The translations under genes and the position numbers were made by a program. This document shows positions 1 to 11,223 of a stretch of DNA of 64,000 bases, piece after piece. Source of the stretch: Pochonia chlamydosporia 170 (Eukaryota > Ascomycota > Sordariomycetes > Hypocreales > Clavicipitaceae); the NCBI RefSeq assembly GCF_001653235.2, contig NC_035791.1, positions 1,116,001 to 1,180,000 on the forward strand, read 5' to 3'. Within the stretch, counting starts at the first letter, position 1, and every line of letters begins with the position of its first letter. Below the pieces are notes generated by a model. It worked only from the letters and a program-made list of their open reading frames with translations. It made no database searches and was not told the DNA's origin.

Positions 1-1373
1 ATCCATGGCGGTTTACTGTGTGATGCGTTCTGTGATGATACTTGCGGCTGGATTTGGAGGTTTGAGATTCAGATGCGAGACTGTGAGTGAAAAGTGGCGC
101 AGGAGACAATGTCTGCTGTGGTCTGGTGGGGACAGCATCCTGGTGTGGCTTCTGCTCTTTCGGACAGGATTCAACGTGGCTGGGCTTTCCAGGTATGGTG
201 CATGTTTGTGAAAGATCAAGTATTACAGCTTGACTTTTGACCATTGTGAATGTACGGAGTACAGTTCTATAGCTGAGAGTTTCACGATCAAAATGTACGC
301 TTGGGCTGAGGTTGACCAACATATGCATGCTCCTTCGTGTTTCAGCCCCTGCCATTCTTGCTTCAACTCCAACATCGCCTCTCTCACATCATAAGCCTAG
401 GGCTGAGACAGATGAAGTACATGTTCATTCTGATACACCATGTGCTGTTGTCGCTGTGAATTATTGAAATCGGCAGGCTGCATGTCCTGTGTCAAGACCT
501 CATCTTCCAATTGGATTAGCAGTGCGCCTCTCCCTTTTTGCCGCTTAGCCATGGGCGCCGTTAAATCGGCAAGCGGCATCGTTTGAGAAAGGTGGATGGC
601 AGATTAGTCCATCTTAGCGCTTATTCCCTGTTGCACGTCTCGTCGCATCCCATGTTTGGGCAACGACGCAAGCTGCAAGTCGAATGGTACGATGTGTATG
701 AGTTAGCAAACATACAGGCCCCCTCGATGCGCCTCTATGAGCTCTAGCTGTGTTGATGACGAGACAGGCGAGGCAGGTCGCGAATCCCATGAATCCATTC
801 TGTTGAACCTGGCCGCGGCCACGACAACCACCCAGCCGAGACGGTTGACGCCCATCGCGCCGCGGCTATCCTTACAATTTTATCAAATAAATGCAGTAGT
901 TTGCACTTAGTGGCAGGAGAGCATGGATTAGCCGCTCCACCATCACCGTCCACAATTGGTTCGATCGTCACGTAAACCACCAGCAATGCTGCAGTGAGCA
1001 GCCATGTTGAACAGGGTTGAAGATGGGCCCATCCAGCAACAGACAAGTCAGACTGGAAGCTCTCCTCGCCCTGCTGCATTGGCCGAAAACCCCGACCTGG
1101 TCGTTGGTCTTGATGACTGCCGCTTCCAGCATTTGATCCGCAAACTCGTTTCTCAAACTCTCTCTTCTCTGTTCCCCTTGTTTTGGTCGATTCGTCAGCG
1201 ACAGCCGTCTCCCAGCACTACCGATTTGCGATCGATTTGGAGATACCTACCCGTACGGAAGAACGGTCGCAGAGGGGTCAAACATCCTGCGTGGACTTGG
1301 GTGGTCATCATATCTGGAACCATCCGGTCAAGCTGACGGGAACCATCGCAAATTGCTGCGAAATCGCATCGCC
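1..1373. other. Intergenic, left edge
   Basis: No supported gene. The open stretches are short, overlap on both strands and share no family motif. The part just before 1374 is probably promoter and 5' leader of the next gene. Confidence 0.5.
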
Positions 1374-2276
1374 ATGTCTTCCACAGATTCGCAGCGAGCG
1401 TCGATCACGAAAAACACGCCATCCGTCGTAACGTCCTTTGCCAAGAACCCCCTGACGACGACATTTACTCGACCCAAATCTTGCGATGGCATCTATCTCT
1501 CCGGCTTTCTGGCCATGGTAGACGTGAGCTCCTCATGTCTGCCGGATGGTTTCAAAACGGATGCCTATTTCTCACCCGGTCTCATCTGTCCGTCGGGATA
1601 TATCTCTGCCTGTCATGATACAACCGGCGTGAAGTCCATAACGACAGTGACTTGCTGTCCAACACTCAAAGACCCAAATGTTTCACTTGGCTGTGTTACC
1701 ACGAGTACCTTAACAGACAGTTGGTCAACTTTGTTCTGCACTTGGATCGGACCTGAAAGCTCAGACTCAACACTGCCTGTTACAACCAGCGACAGGGGTG
1801 TAACGTCCGTTAAAAATCTTGGTTTTCATAGCCCTGGAGGTTTGAACGCATTTGGCATTCGAATGGTCTACGAAGCCTCTGACCTTTCAACCGAGACGAA
1901 GACGACAGCAACACCCACCGGTTCTGCCTCGCAATCATCAGGCGGCGCCGCAACTTCGAATCCTCCCTCAGACACGTCGAACTCAGGTGGACTATCGACA
2001 GGCGCCAAAGTAGCAATAGGTGTCGTTATTCCAATTATTGCACTCGCTGCTCTGCTTGGAGCCTTTTTCTGGTGGCGAAGGCGCAAGCACCATTACCAGG
2101 TGCAGCCTCAGACCGAAGGCAAACCGCAGCCCCAACCTCAACCTCGCGCCGAGCTGCATGGAACGCATCTGAATGAGCTCATGGCTCATTCAAACGACCC
2201 TGTAGAGCTACCAGCTTCAAATCCAGGTGATCATCCCGATCCTGGTAAGGCCGCATCGTCTGCGAGATGGGCTTAG
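1374..2276 (+). CDS. Single-span fungal surface protein with Cys-rich ectodomain
   Basis: This 300-aa protein has no recognisable N-terminal signal peptide. A cysteine-rich region (about residues 35-115, including an SSCLPDGF segment, a CPSGY segment and a CC pair) is followed by a Ser/Thr/Gly-rich stalk (about 170-215). One strong membrane span beginning VAIGVVIPII and ending in WWRRRK lies near 217-240, and a Gln/Pro-rich cytoplasmic tail carries repeated PQ. This layout is common in filamentous ascomycetes, where such proteins are annotated only as hypothetical or cell-wall-anchor-like. A cell-surface role is inferred from topology only. The start is the ATG at 1374; the frame is open for seven more codons upstream but contains no earlier ATG. 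No intron is needed. Confidence 0.7.
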   Translation: MSSTDSQRASITKNTPSVVTSFAKNPLTTTFTRPKSCDGIYLSGFLAMVDVSSSCLPDGFKTDAYFSPGLICPSGYISACHDTTGVKSITTVTCCPTLKDPNVSLGCVTTSTLTDSWSTLFCTWIGPESSDSTLPVTTSDRGVTSVKNLGFHSPGGLNAFGIRMVYEASDLSTETKTTATPTGSASQSSGGAATSNPPSDTSNSGGLSTGAKVAIGVVIPIIALAALLGAFFWWRRRKHHYQVQPQTEGKPQPQPQPRAELHGTHLNELMAHSNDPVELPASNPGDHPDPGKAASSARWA

Positions 2277-4541
2277 GGGACAGGCTAATTGCCACACCAT
2301 GGGGAATGGCATGTGTGGGAGTTTGGTTCTTGGTACATATATATCCATCAGCATGTTATACTATAAGTAGTCCTTTTGGCCAGTTTGAATACCAATATAG
2401 CGATGGTGTTTCGCAAATGCGTCTCTGAGTTTGTGAGGATAAGAATTGATGGGTCAAATGTGCAAAACAGGTTGGCATTATGTGATTTGAACACTATTTT
2501 GAGATTCACACGTTTCGATGTAGTTGTGACTTGCTTTCGTTTGTCCCCGCTAAAAACTTGCGGCCCGGTGGAATTTTTGAGCCATTGTGGGTGTGACGCA
2601 AGACTGAGCTGAAGACACAATCAAACTGCTTATGCTGAGCCAGTGGTGTCTATCTCAGCACCAGATCTTATGCAGTTGTCAGTCAATTGCAGGCCAAATT
2701 TGAGGCACCTGAAGCTGCACAGGACTCCAATCACCTGATCGGGGTCGTAAGCCTTGGCTGGCGGGGACAATATGCAGGCTAATTGCATTGAAGCGCCAGA
2801 TGGAGATTACATTTCGGAATGTCACTGTGGCGTTCGTGATTGATTGAGGAAGGCATCTTTCAGACATGAACGACACTCCGTACTGTAAGACCAAATGTGT
2901 ATAGCTTGGTGTCTTTGGTGGTCTCGTCAGAGGGTGCTTGAATCAGGACCAACTCTTCTGACTGTTTCCAGTTCCTAGGCAGCCATCCTTCAGCCTTGTT
3001 ACAAATGCAAACCGTCGAGAGAAGCAAGCTTCATCAGGGGTCCATAAAGAAAACAAGGCACTGCAGTTGGCTAGAGGTAGTCATTTCTGATGCTGTGGAC
3101 CAGAAAGCTTGAGAAGAGTCTGATCCCGGTAAGGGGCACGCATGCCTCCGTCAACATTGAGGCGATGGGTGGGTACTGGCTGGAACCGCCAGCATCTGGA
3201 TGCCACAGCCAATGCTTCGATGATGTTTTTTCCTGCAGCACGTCCTGGGCGTAATCAGGCTTTCGGGCTGCAAAGCTACTACATGTTGAAAAATGAGCTT
3301 GGTGCCAATTGACACAAGGTAGATATGTTACAAAGTCTCTCACCGTTGAAGCCAGACAAAAATCTGTGTTATGGATCCAGACCGGGACCAGCCGTGGACT
3401 AGCAGCTCAATTACCACGTTGGTTCGAAGACTAAAATGCTTATTTTCGACTTGGCTTTACAGCCCCCGTTGACTTGAAATTCTCCATCAACCATGACTTG
3501 TGCGGAGATGGCGACCCCTTGGGTGCCGAATTGTCTCAGGAATCTGACACGTGGACGAACCATTTCAAACGATGTTGGCGCGGCTGGCCGATGTAATTGA
3601 AGGATGTTGGCAGTTGTCTCCTCCATTGTGGCAGTTGACCAGACGCCAATTGCAAAGGCCTGCCAAGTGAAAGGGACGTGCCGAAGGACGATTGGTGTGA
3701 ATCCTTTTGAGGTGAACAATTCTTGGAATTCGCATGGCGGGAGCTGACATGTTTCCGCTGCCAAGGTTTATTGGTACCGTGCGTTGTCAGTCCATGCCAG
3801 CCGCAATACGAGAAGAGCCCAATCGCTTAGGCCCAGAGCCATTCTGAGACTCGTTGTCAACTTTAGAATGCGCCACTCGTTTGAGATGTTACAATTTTGG
3901 TCCCCCATGTGGCGTTGGCCACCAACCAGAAACACCCTTTTCTGTCCTGACCACCTATTCCAGGTTGCCCCTGGGCCAGCGGGTCTGTCCAGGTCCTGCT
4001 GCATTTGGTTTGTCCGATGTTTGCTCGTCCGGTGGATTTGGCGATGGAAGTGGATGTTGTTTAGAGTGGCTGTGACAAGAAGGCAAGGAATTGGGCAAAA
4101 GCAGGGAGTGAGTGAACGAGTCAAAGGAACGAAGCTGGTCGATGTCCATCGGGTCAATGGTCCAGAACGGCCAATGGAGCTGGGCAGGAAGGCACCGCCG
4201 ACACTCCTTCCCGGATCTTTTCCCCGAGCTGACCATTGGGGGCTTGCCTAGACTGTTTTGAGGAGCGGCACAATAAATACCTTAATTTTCATTTCGTCTT
4301 TTTACCCTCAGACTCTTTGTTCACTGCTGTCTTGCAATTGCATTTGCATTTGTATCATCTTAACCTCTTGGACTGGTTCACAGCCCTTTCTCTCGTTATG
4401 GTCTTCTTCTCCTAGACCCTGATTCCCATCGTCCTTTCTCTTAATAGCTCTTTCTGTTCCTTCAATATCACCAACTGACCTTATTTCTTCATTCGTTTTT
4501 GAGATTTCGTTGTCGAAGTGCATCCAAGACCAGTTGACAAC
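2277..4541. other. Intergenic, 2.3 kb
   Basis: I see no supported gene here. Short open stretches on both strands lack family motifs. Positions 4300-4540, just before the bestrophin-like gene, are pyrimidine-rich, as is usual for fungal promoters and 5' leaders. Confidence 0.5.
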
Positions 4542-5966
4542 ATGGCGGATGGCGAGATGCCCGTGTTTGACCCGTCAAAGTCGACGACCATTGACGAAGT
4601 TGATTTAGAAAAGAAGCACGCAACGGAAGCACAGCTCAACAATGTGCAGTCTCCGACTTCGCCAACCATTCCTCATACACCATTTCCTTTCCAACGCCGA
4701 ACCTCGCTCGAGATTGATGACTACTTTACCGGCCCACGAGATACCTCAAAGCATTCAAAATGGCCCCTTTTCCTCCAGATGCACGGCAGCATCTTGCCCA
4801 AGATGATCTTGCCGCTGATGTTTGTCGCCGCTTGGTCAACCGCCATCACCATCATCAGCATGAAGGTGCATTTCCTTGGGGTGGAATCAGTTCTCTTGAC
4901 AATCACTGGTTTCGTTGTCGGTCTCGGTCTATCTTTCCGAAACGCAACCGCCTATGAACGTTACGCTGAAGGCCGCAAATACTGGGCCGCCCTAGTTTTG
5001 GCCTCGCAAGTTCTAGGTCGTGTATTTTGGATTCATGGATCTGATCGCCCTGGCGTCGACGGCCGAGAGTCAGTTTTGAAGAAGCTGAGCTCCATGAACC
5101 TGCTTGTTGCCTTTGCTGTTGCACTCAAGCACTCTCTGCGCTTCGAGCCGTACACTGCATATCCTGATTTGCAAAATCTTGTCGGACATTTGACCACGTT
5201 CGCCAAGGAGGCCACAAATGAGGACGCGTCCTCTGTCACTGTCCCGAAAAAGAACTTTTTCAAGGGCGTGGGCGAATATCTTGGCGTTTCGTTTGCCGCC
5301 AGCAACCCTCGAAAAACGCTGAAGAAGGCGACGCGCCCACTTGGCAACCTACCACTCGAAATTCTGAATCACATCGCTGTCACAATTGACCACATGGTCA
5401 GGAATGAGCAGCTCAAGGTGCCTATGCAGCAGACCTTGGCCTACAACAACCTGAGCATTCTAAACGACGTCATGACAGGGTGTGAGCGAGTGCTCAATAC
5501 TCCTCTGCCAATCGCATATACCATTGCCATTAGTCAAATCACTTGGCTTTACGTGGTTCTCTTGCCCTTCCAACTGGTCAAATCTGTGGGCTGGGTTACC
5601 ATCCCCGCCACTGTCGCCGCGTCGTACATAATTCTGGGACTGCTGTTCATTGGTCGGGAGATTGAGAATCCCTTTGGACAAGATGTGAACGATTTGCCGC
5701 TGGACGGCTTCTGCGAGCAGATCGCCGCCGAGTTGGATATTATCGCCTCTTACGACATGCAGAATCCGTATGGTTTCTTTATGAGCTCGGAGAATATGCC
5801 CCTTTACCCAGTCAGCACCGCATCCGCCGGTGCCTGGATGCATCGAAGCGAGGACAAGCTCCGAGAAGCCATCAAAATGAAGCCCGTAACCACATTTGAA
5901 TGGCGAAGAACCCGATCCGGCCATCATGAGGGATCAAGCACAACGGCGGGCGACCATAATGTGTAG
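4542..5966 (+). CDS. Bestrophin/UPF0187-family membrane channel
   Basis: The 474-aa single-exon protein matches the fungal bestrophin-like (RFP-TM, UPF0187) family of putative anion channels. A polar N-terminus of about 75 residues precedes a first hydrophobic segment (MILPLMFVAAWSTAITI). The family hallmark follows: a hydrophobic helix running into LGLSFRNATAYERYAEGRKYW. Two more hydrophobic segments lie in the C-terminal half (AYTIAISQITWLYVVLLPF and the ATVAASYIILGLLFIG region), then GREIENPFGQDVNDLPLD, the conserved motif after the last helix. Start is the ATG at 4542; a GTG lies eight codons upstream in the same frame. The likely role is chloride or other anion conductance in a membrane; substrate and location cannot be read from sequence. 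Confidence 0.88.
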   Translation: MADGEMPVFDPSKSTTIDEVDLEKKHATEAQLNNVQSPTSPTIPHTPFPFQRRTSLEIDDYFTGPRDTSKHSKWPLFLQMHGSILPKMILPLMFVAAWSTAITIISMKVHFLGVESVLLTITGFVVGLGLSFRNATAYERYAEGRKYWAALVLASQVLGRVFWIHGSDRPGVDGRESVLKKLSSMNLLVAFAVALKHSLRFEPYTAYPDLQNLVGHLTTFAKEATNEDASSVTVPKKNFFKGVGEYLGVSFAASNPRKTLKKATRPLGNLPLEILNHIAVTIDHMVRNEQLKVPMQQTLAYNNLSILNDVMTGCERVLNTPLPIAYTIAISQITWLYVVLLPFQLVKSVGWVTIPATVAASYIILGLLFIGREIENPFGQDVNDLPLDGFCEQIAAELDIIASYDMQNPYGFFMSSENMPLYPVSTASAGAWMHRSEDKLREAIKMKPVTTFEWRRTRSGHHEGSSTTAGDHNV

Positions 5967-6277
5967 AATGTACGAGCTATAACTCGATCATTCAATAATG
6001 TTTGCACAATGCAGATTGATTACTTGTTTGTCTTCCTTATTCATGCAATTCTATGGGGAGAAAGAGAGGCCCCCGAAAATGGGTCTCTAGGATGGATCCT
6101 ATCTATGCCAAGTTTGTTTCCGGAGTAATACCAGGTAGATAAAAATATATACAGGTTTGGAGTACAGCGTATTTGGACGCCAAGGTATATACTGATGTGC
6201 CACGATAGGCCTCAATGCCGGTCATGCTTGTAGACAGACACTGGTGATGTTGTGTGCAACTGCAAGGAATTTCTGCA
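5967..6277. other. Convergent 3' intergenic region
   Basis: Short gap between the 3' ends of the plus-strand channel gene and the minus-strand transporter gene. It probably holds both 3' UTRs and poly(A) sites. No gene is seen. Confidence 0.5.
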
Positions 6278-7762
6278 TCATCGGGCCCTATCATTACGCA
6301 ACCACTTCAAACATATCGTCAACGCCATGGATATTGGGATGAGAATCACCCAGGCGAGGTGACCCCAAAGGATTTGATGACGGACACCGACAGCGTAGAC
6401 GGCAGTGGCAACTCCAGGCACAATCGAACGGATGGCACTGGTGCAAGTCAACGCGACAGCATTGAGAGTTCCCAGGAGATGCGCTGCTGGAGATACGTCG
6501 TTCAATGCGAGCTGCACTCCGGTGAAGGCCATGGACACACCAGGACCGATAAATGCCACGGCTGAACCCAGTATCCAGAACCAAACCATTGCCATCTTGC
6601 TACCATCCCGGAGCAGAGTGTTCATGGCAATGTAGCCTGCGAAGAATAGGGGATACGCAAAGGCACACATGCGCAGCACCCCCTTGGTTCCCAGACGGCG
6701 CTGCAGGAACGGGAAGGCGAGCAACAACCAAATCGCCTGACTGCCGCCCTGGGCAGCCATGTAAATAGAAATTTGGGCAGCTGAGCATCCCAAACCGCCG
6801 ATTTCGACTGGGGTGAACAATGCGACGGGAAGAATGGCTGTAAAGGCAAAGGCAAGAAACATGACGTGGCCGTATATCCATAAGACTGCCCCAACACCAG
6901 GAGCTCTGACAAGCTGCCATATCGTCATCTTTGGAGCGTCGTGGGTTTCAGTGGTGCCGGTTGAGTTTTCGGTTGGGGATTCATCCCGATTCAATGTTTC
7001 TTCAAGGAAGAGCATCGAAGTTATTGCACCAGTTGCGCTGATGGCGCCAACAACCAGACCCGGAAGTGCATATGGATAGTTTTCAAAGAAAACATTACCG
7101 CCAAAGAGACCTGGATACTGGTTCACAGGATCTGCGAGAACACCACCGATAATAGGGCCAAGGAAGATGCCGACATTGCCTGCAAACGCAAACCAACTAA
7201 ACGCAACGGCCTGCGTCTCCGGCGTGCTATGGTCGCCAATCATAGTTCGTATAATCAGACTGGAGCCTGAAAACACACCGGCGATACATCTAAACAGAAT
7301 CATCTCCCCAATGCTGGTTGCGACGCCGAACAACGCCGGTCCGATTGCCAGTCCGCAAAGACTGTAGATCAAGATGGGTTTACGGCCTACTCTATCGGCC
7401 AGTCGGCCCCAGAAGATGAGCACGACGGTCTGGGTAGCCGAGAAGATGGACTCGATGATGCCGCTGTAGAAGCCGACATCCGACTCGGGAAGGTTCCCAT
7501 TGCGTTGGACCATTTGCGCAATGAAGGGGAAGATGGAGAAGAAGGCAATAGGCTCCATCATGCGGGCGTAGCAAAGCAGGATGATTTGACCTTTGGGAAG
7601 CGGCTTTCCCTGGCTGGAGGGTTCGGAGGTGGATTTTGCAGTACCATTTTCCAGATGGTTCGAGTAGTCGGTTATGCTTGAGATGGAACACTGGTCATCT
7701 TGAAGAAGGGGTGTTTGTTCACTGGCATTGCGGCTGCCTCGCCGTGGACTTGACGCCGGCAT
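6278..7762 (-). CDS. MFS transporter, DHA1 / ZIFL-type
   Basis: A 494-aa single-exon major facilitator protein with about 12 hydrophobic segments. The polar N-terminus (residues 1-55) carries EQTPLLQDD, a typical opening of fungal peptide/drug-like MFS proteins. The loop 2-3 signature is WGRLADRVGRKPILIYSLCG, and FAFAGNVGIFLGPIIGGVLAD is the DHA1 motif C region. A charged central loop (TLNRDESPTENSTGTT) separates the halves. The family closest by eye is the fungal DHA1/zinc-induced-facilitator-like group, which exports drugs, metals or small metabolites. The substrate is unknown. Start is the ATG at 7760-7762; no intron is needed. Confidence 0.9.
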   Translation of the reverse strand: MPASSPRRGSRNASEQTPLLQDDQCSISSITDYSNHLENGTAKSTSEPSSQGKPLPKGQIILLCYARMMEPIAFFSIFPFIAQMVQRNGNLPESDVGFYSGIIESIFSATQTVVLIFWGRLADRVGRKPILIYSLCGLAIGPALFGVATSIGEMILFRCIAGVFSGSSLIIRTMIGDHSTPETQAVAFSWFAFAGNVGIFLGPIIGGVLADPVNQYPGLFGGNVFFENYPYALPGLVVGAISATGAITSMLFLEETLNRDESPTENSTGTTETHDAPKMTIWQLVRAPGVGAVLWIYGHVMFLAFAFTAILPVALFTPVEIGGLGCSAAQISIYMAAQGGSQAIWLLLAFPFLQRRLGTKGVLRMCAFAYPLFFAGYIAMNTLLRDGSKMAMVWFWILGSAVAFIGPGVSMAFTGVQLALNDVSPAAHLLGTLNAVALTCTSAIRSIVPGVATAVYAVGVRHQILWGHLAWVILIPISMALTICLKWLRNDRAR

Positions 7763-8683
7763 GATGACGTATAAAAGGTTGGACCAAACTCTTTCAAAGT
7801 TGCGATGAATTGAAACTGAGGGAATACCGAGGTAACGAATTCAACCGCCCCAGATGTGTTCTTTAGCCCATTGAGAAAATGAATGAATCAGACAACTCTT
7901 GGGAATGTCAAATAGGGTTCAAAAGTTCTTTTTGCTGCCAAGGACCTTTAATTTTCTGCTTTAGCGTCAACTGGTGTAGTTTGGCTGCGTTTGTCGTTAG
8001 TCATGCACCCCGCTGCCGGATAGTGTACCCCGATGTGGTGGGATTGTGGATGGATGAGCACGGGAATAACGGGCTGGTGTTTTATGCAGGGACGGGTTTG
8101 GCCGCGGACTGTCGGATGAGATTCGGAAGCTTATTTGGATGTGTGATGATATTGGTGATGTGCGGATGAGTGTACGTTTGAAACCGAAGACGTGGACAGT
8201 GCGGGTATTTTTGTTTGTCTCGGTGTCACGAGTGATTGATTGGCTTGAGCTTGTGTTGAGGTGTTTTCCAGTAGCTGTTGGTCTCGTGGTACAAGTTAAA
8301 CTAACTGGTTGGGAGAGGTTAAAATTTAGAGTGGCGATTTCGCTGTGACATGGAGGTGATAGATGACAGGTACAATGTTCACAACACAGTCTTTAGTTTA
8401 ACTTACAGAACTATTAGTGCAAAATTGAAGACGACTACATTTTCATGGTGGTGTCGTTGGTATAACCAACAGTGTTATGAATGAACAAAACCGAGGACGA
8501 AAAAGATGTATATCCATCATCAAGTGCTGCCATCAACACTAACAGTATAAGTTTTGCCGCAAAAATCTCGCTTCCCAATGAATCCTGCCCACAACATCTA
8601 CCCTAAAACTCCGGCTCAGCGATGCAGAAACACACAACAAAATGACAATGCAGTAATTCACAAAGGCAAACTCGTCATTTGAG
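7763..8683. other. Intergenic, 0.9 kb
   Basis: Promoter side of the MFS gene and 3' side of the Ser/Thr-rich gene, both on minus. No gene or RNA is seen. Confidence 0.5.
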
Positions 8684-9691
8684 CTAAGGAGGTCTCCTAC
8701 GCTTGCTGCTGCATTTATAAATTAAGAGCCCAAATGTAAAAAGACCCGCAAACCCAGCTATTGATCAGATTAGCTTCGTCGCCCGGAACACCGCATGCTC
8801 GGAAGACCTACCAACGCCACCGAATGCAGCGCCCAGGGGCATCATCTTTTCAGTATCGGGTGGCCCTGCAGGTGTGTTGACATTTTCTGGTGCTTGGATA
8901 TTGCCTACGGCTGGGATTTGTGTGGTCGTGAGTGGTGGTAGAGATGTGGTTGATACGAGCTGGGCTGTGGGGATTATCGACGTTGTCGACAAGAGCGGCG
9001 GGCTAGTAGGCTTGATAGGCTGTAAAGTGAAAGTAGACGAAGAAGACAGCGCAATTGGCAGTGCTGCCACTGAAGTCGAAGGAATGGGTGCAGGTGACGC
9101 CGTTGTGGATGACGAGGATGTAGATGACGACGTTGCCTGTTGGGTAGATCCGAGCTGAGTTGAGGAAGTTTCAGACGTTGTAGACGAGAGCGACTGAAAA
9201 GAAACAGCAGGCGAGGAAGAGAGCTGAGTTGGCAATGTTGCCTGTGGAGCCAGAGTGAGGAATTGCGGTGACGGGGTTGTCGATGGTGATTCTTCGGACG
9301 CAGATGATGCAGTCGATGAAGCCGACGACACAGAATCGACAGATGGTGATGGCGGAGCAGTAGCACCGCCTCCTGGAGGTCGAGTAATTGTCACCAGTGT
9401 TGTTGGCGCAGTGATAGGATTCGGTAGTGAAGCCACTGGGGTATTTGGGTTTGGCGAGGAAGTCGCAGTTTGTTCATCGATGGGCATTGCATGCGTCAAG
9501 GTGACGATGCGAGCTATCCTAGCACCATCTTGTCGTATCTCGATGTGTTCTCTGTTGTCTCTGTGGTGCATCTGCGGCTGCGAGTGCAGCCACTGTACTA
9601 CTCTCGCGTGCCGTGATGCCAACATTGTGAATATGATGTTGATGGATAGTGATGAAAATGATTCGGTTGGTGAGTTGGATAAAGCCAACAT
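8684..9691 (-). CDS. Ser/Thr-rich single-span membrane glycoprotein, two exons
   Basis: Exon 1 (9691-8812) encodes a long low-complexity ectodomain rich in Ser, Thr and Pro that would be heavily O-glycosylated. Read unspliced, it stops soon after GAAFGGVG and lacks a membrane anchor. A 54-nt intron (8811-8758) has donor GTAGG, branch-like GCTAAT and acceptor TAG. Exon 2 (8757-8684) completes AGFAGLFTFGLLIYKCSSKR and ends in a short basic tail, giving 317 aa with a clear transmembrane helix. The spliced length is an exact multiple of three. The N-terminus is uncertain: neither the ATG at 9691 nor the one at 9625 gives a good signal peptide, so an extra 5' exon or different start is possible. 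The design resembles Mid2/Wsc-like cell-wall sensors; function is inferred only. Confidence 0.65.
8758..8811 (-). other. Intron creating the membrane-span exon
   Basis: A 54-nt intron on minus with donor GTAGGT, branch-like GCTAATC and acceptor CAATAG, phase 1. Removing it replaces a polar, truncated C-terminus by a hydrophobic helix plus a basic tail. Confidence 0.7.
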
Positions 9692-11223
9692 GCAAACAAT
9701 ACACGGAGGATTTCAGGACATGGCAGATTAATGCAACTATTAGGCTTATACATGGATTGCTTCGTCACGGCTGCTGATGGCAAGGATCCTAGGTCTATTG
9801 CAGAATCACCGTCGCGACGTTTAACATGACGGGTTTCACAAAAGAAACAAGATGACATCATGATGTCATTGGTCCGCTGAATAAACGCAAGTATTGAAGT
9901 AGGGTTGTCATTGAATGGAGTTGAGGAGGACTCGTGGCAAGTTGGGTGGGGAGTTTCAGATCGTGTTGGTGCCAGACGGGAGTTGTTACAGACGTCCCTG
10001 GAGAACCCGGGAGAGTCCGGAGTCTGAAATGTGAAGAGATGGGCATGTGTGGGGTGCTTGTCGCTTTCTTTGCGATTTTTTTCTACCGCGTTGGCTGCAA
10101 TTTTGTTCTGTTGGTAACTAGTTCATCGCAGGTTGGTCTCGTGAGCGAGTGGTAGAGACGGAGAAGAGTGCCTGTTCACAATGAGAACAACTGCGGGATG
10201 AGGCAGCAAGGAGAGTAAAGTATCAGCCCTTGAAGGTTTGAACATCGGATGAATACTTCTCTGAAGCGGGACGGGGCTTCTCCGACTTCAGGTACGTGGT
10301 GGTTTCGTTTACAGAATTGACACTTGACACCAGTTTTGACGCTGACGCTGACACTGAAACTTGGAGGGCATAATGTATGATCCGCTGACTTGTCTTGAAG
10401 CAATTGAGTCGATACTCAATTATAAGTGTCCTGTTTCTTGGCTGTATCGCCGCACGGCACTGCAAGGTCATTTTCCGCGTATCATACAGCAAAACTTGAC
10501 AAGACTGACACGTCAGAACAATCCATCGATTGCTGTTGATATGACCTTGCGATTTAAACATACCCGTGCTGCAACGTGATGATACAATGTTTTCATCTGG
10601 CATGAAGGGTGCTTGTGTCTATCGCCCTGGCGCGACTTACAGCCTGTGGTAAAAAGGATTTGCCCACATCCAAGTGTACACTAACACATCAGTATGTATT
10701 AGCATATAATGCGATACGCGATACCTTTTTCTTGTTTAAATACTTTTGGCCCTCCACTGTCTGAGAGTTTCGCCGTCGTGACGTGTTACGTTGGGGGAAA
10801 AGATTCTTGACAGACCATGACTAATCGTAAAGCGTGGTTAGTTTCGTCTAAATGTATTTAGTAGTAGGGCCCATTCAAGATGAAGGAATCAAAACATGCT
10901 CTCCTGTATACCAACTTTCATCAATTTGACCCCTCTGAATAGCAAGGAACAGCCCGGGGTACATGTAATCAGGCAAGGCGTGTTGGAACATGTCGGTGAG
11001 AACCACCGGCTCGACACCTAACACCTATACATGGAGGGGACATTGAGCTTTCTACTTGCGGCCTGGTTCTTATTGTCCAATACCAGGTGGCCTGTGTCAG
11101 TGTTCTAGTTTGGTCAAGTCAAGTAGTACAACGCCATGTCCACTCCCTCTAACACACGGACATCTTTTTGTCCTTCATCCAAGCACACCCAGTTGAGCCT
11201 TGTCCAGATTCAAGTCTGCAATC
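9692..11223. other. Intergenic, 1.5 kb
   Basis: No supported gene. A small GACGCTGACGCTGACACTG tandem lies near 10336-10354. Other open stretches are short and without motifs. Confidence 0.5.

Noticed and set aside
397..579. 60-codon minus-strand open stretch with coding-like codons
   Set aside because: Too short, no family, no neighbouring exons; chance is likely.
3415..3432. GGTTCGAAGA resembling a tRNA B box
   Set aside because: No A box at the right distance and no cloverleaf; no other tRNA-like site was found in the window.
3411..3764. 117-codon minus-strand open stretch
   Set aside because: Begins with TTG just after a stop; the first ATG is internal; no motif or usable splice site found.
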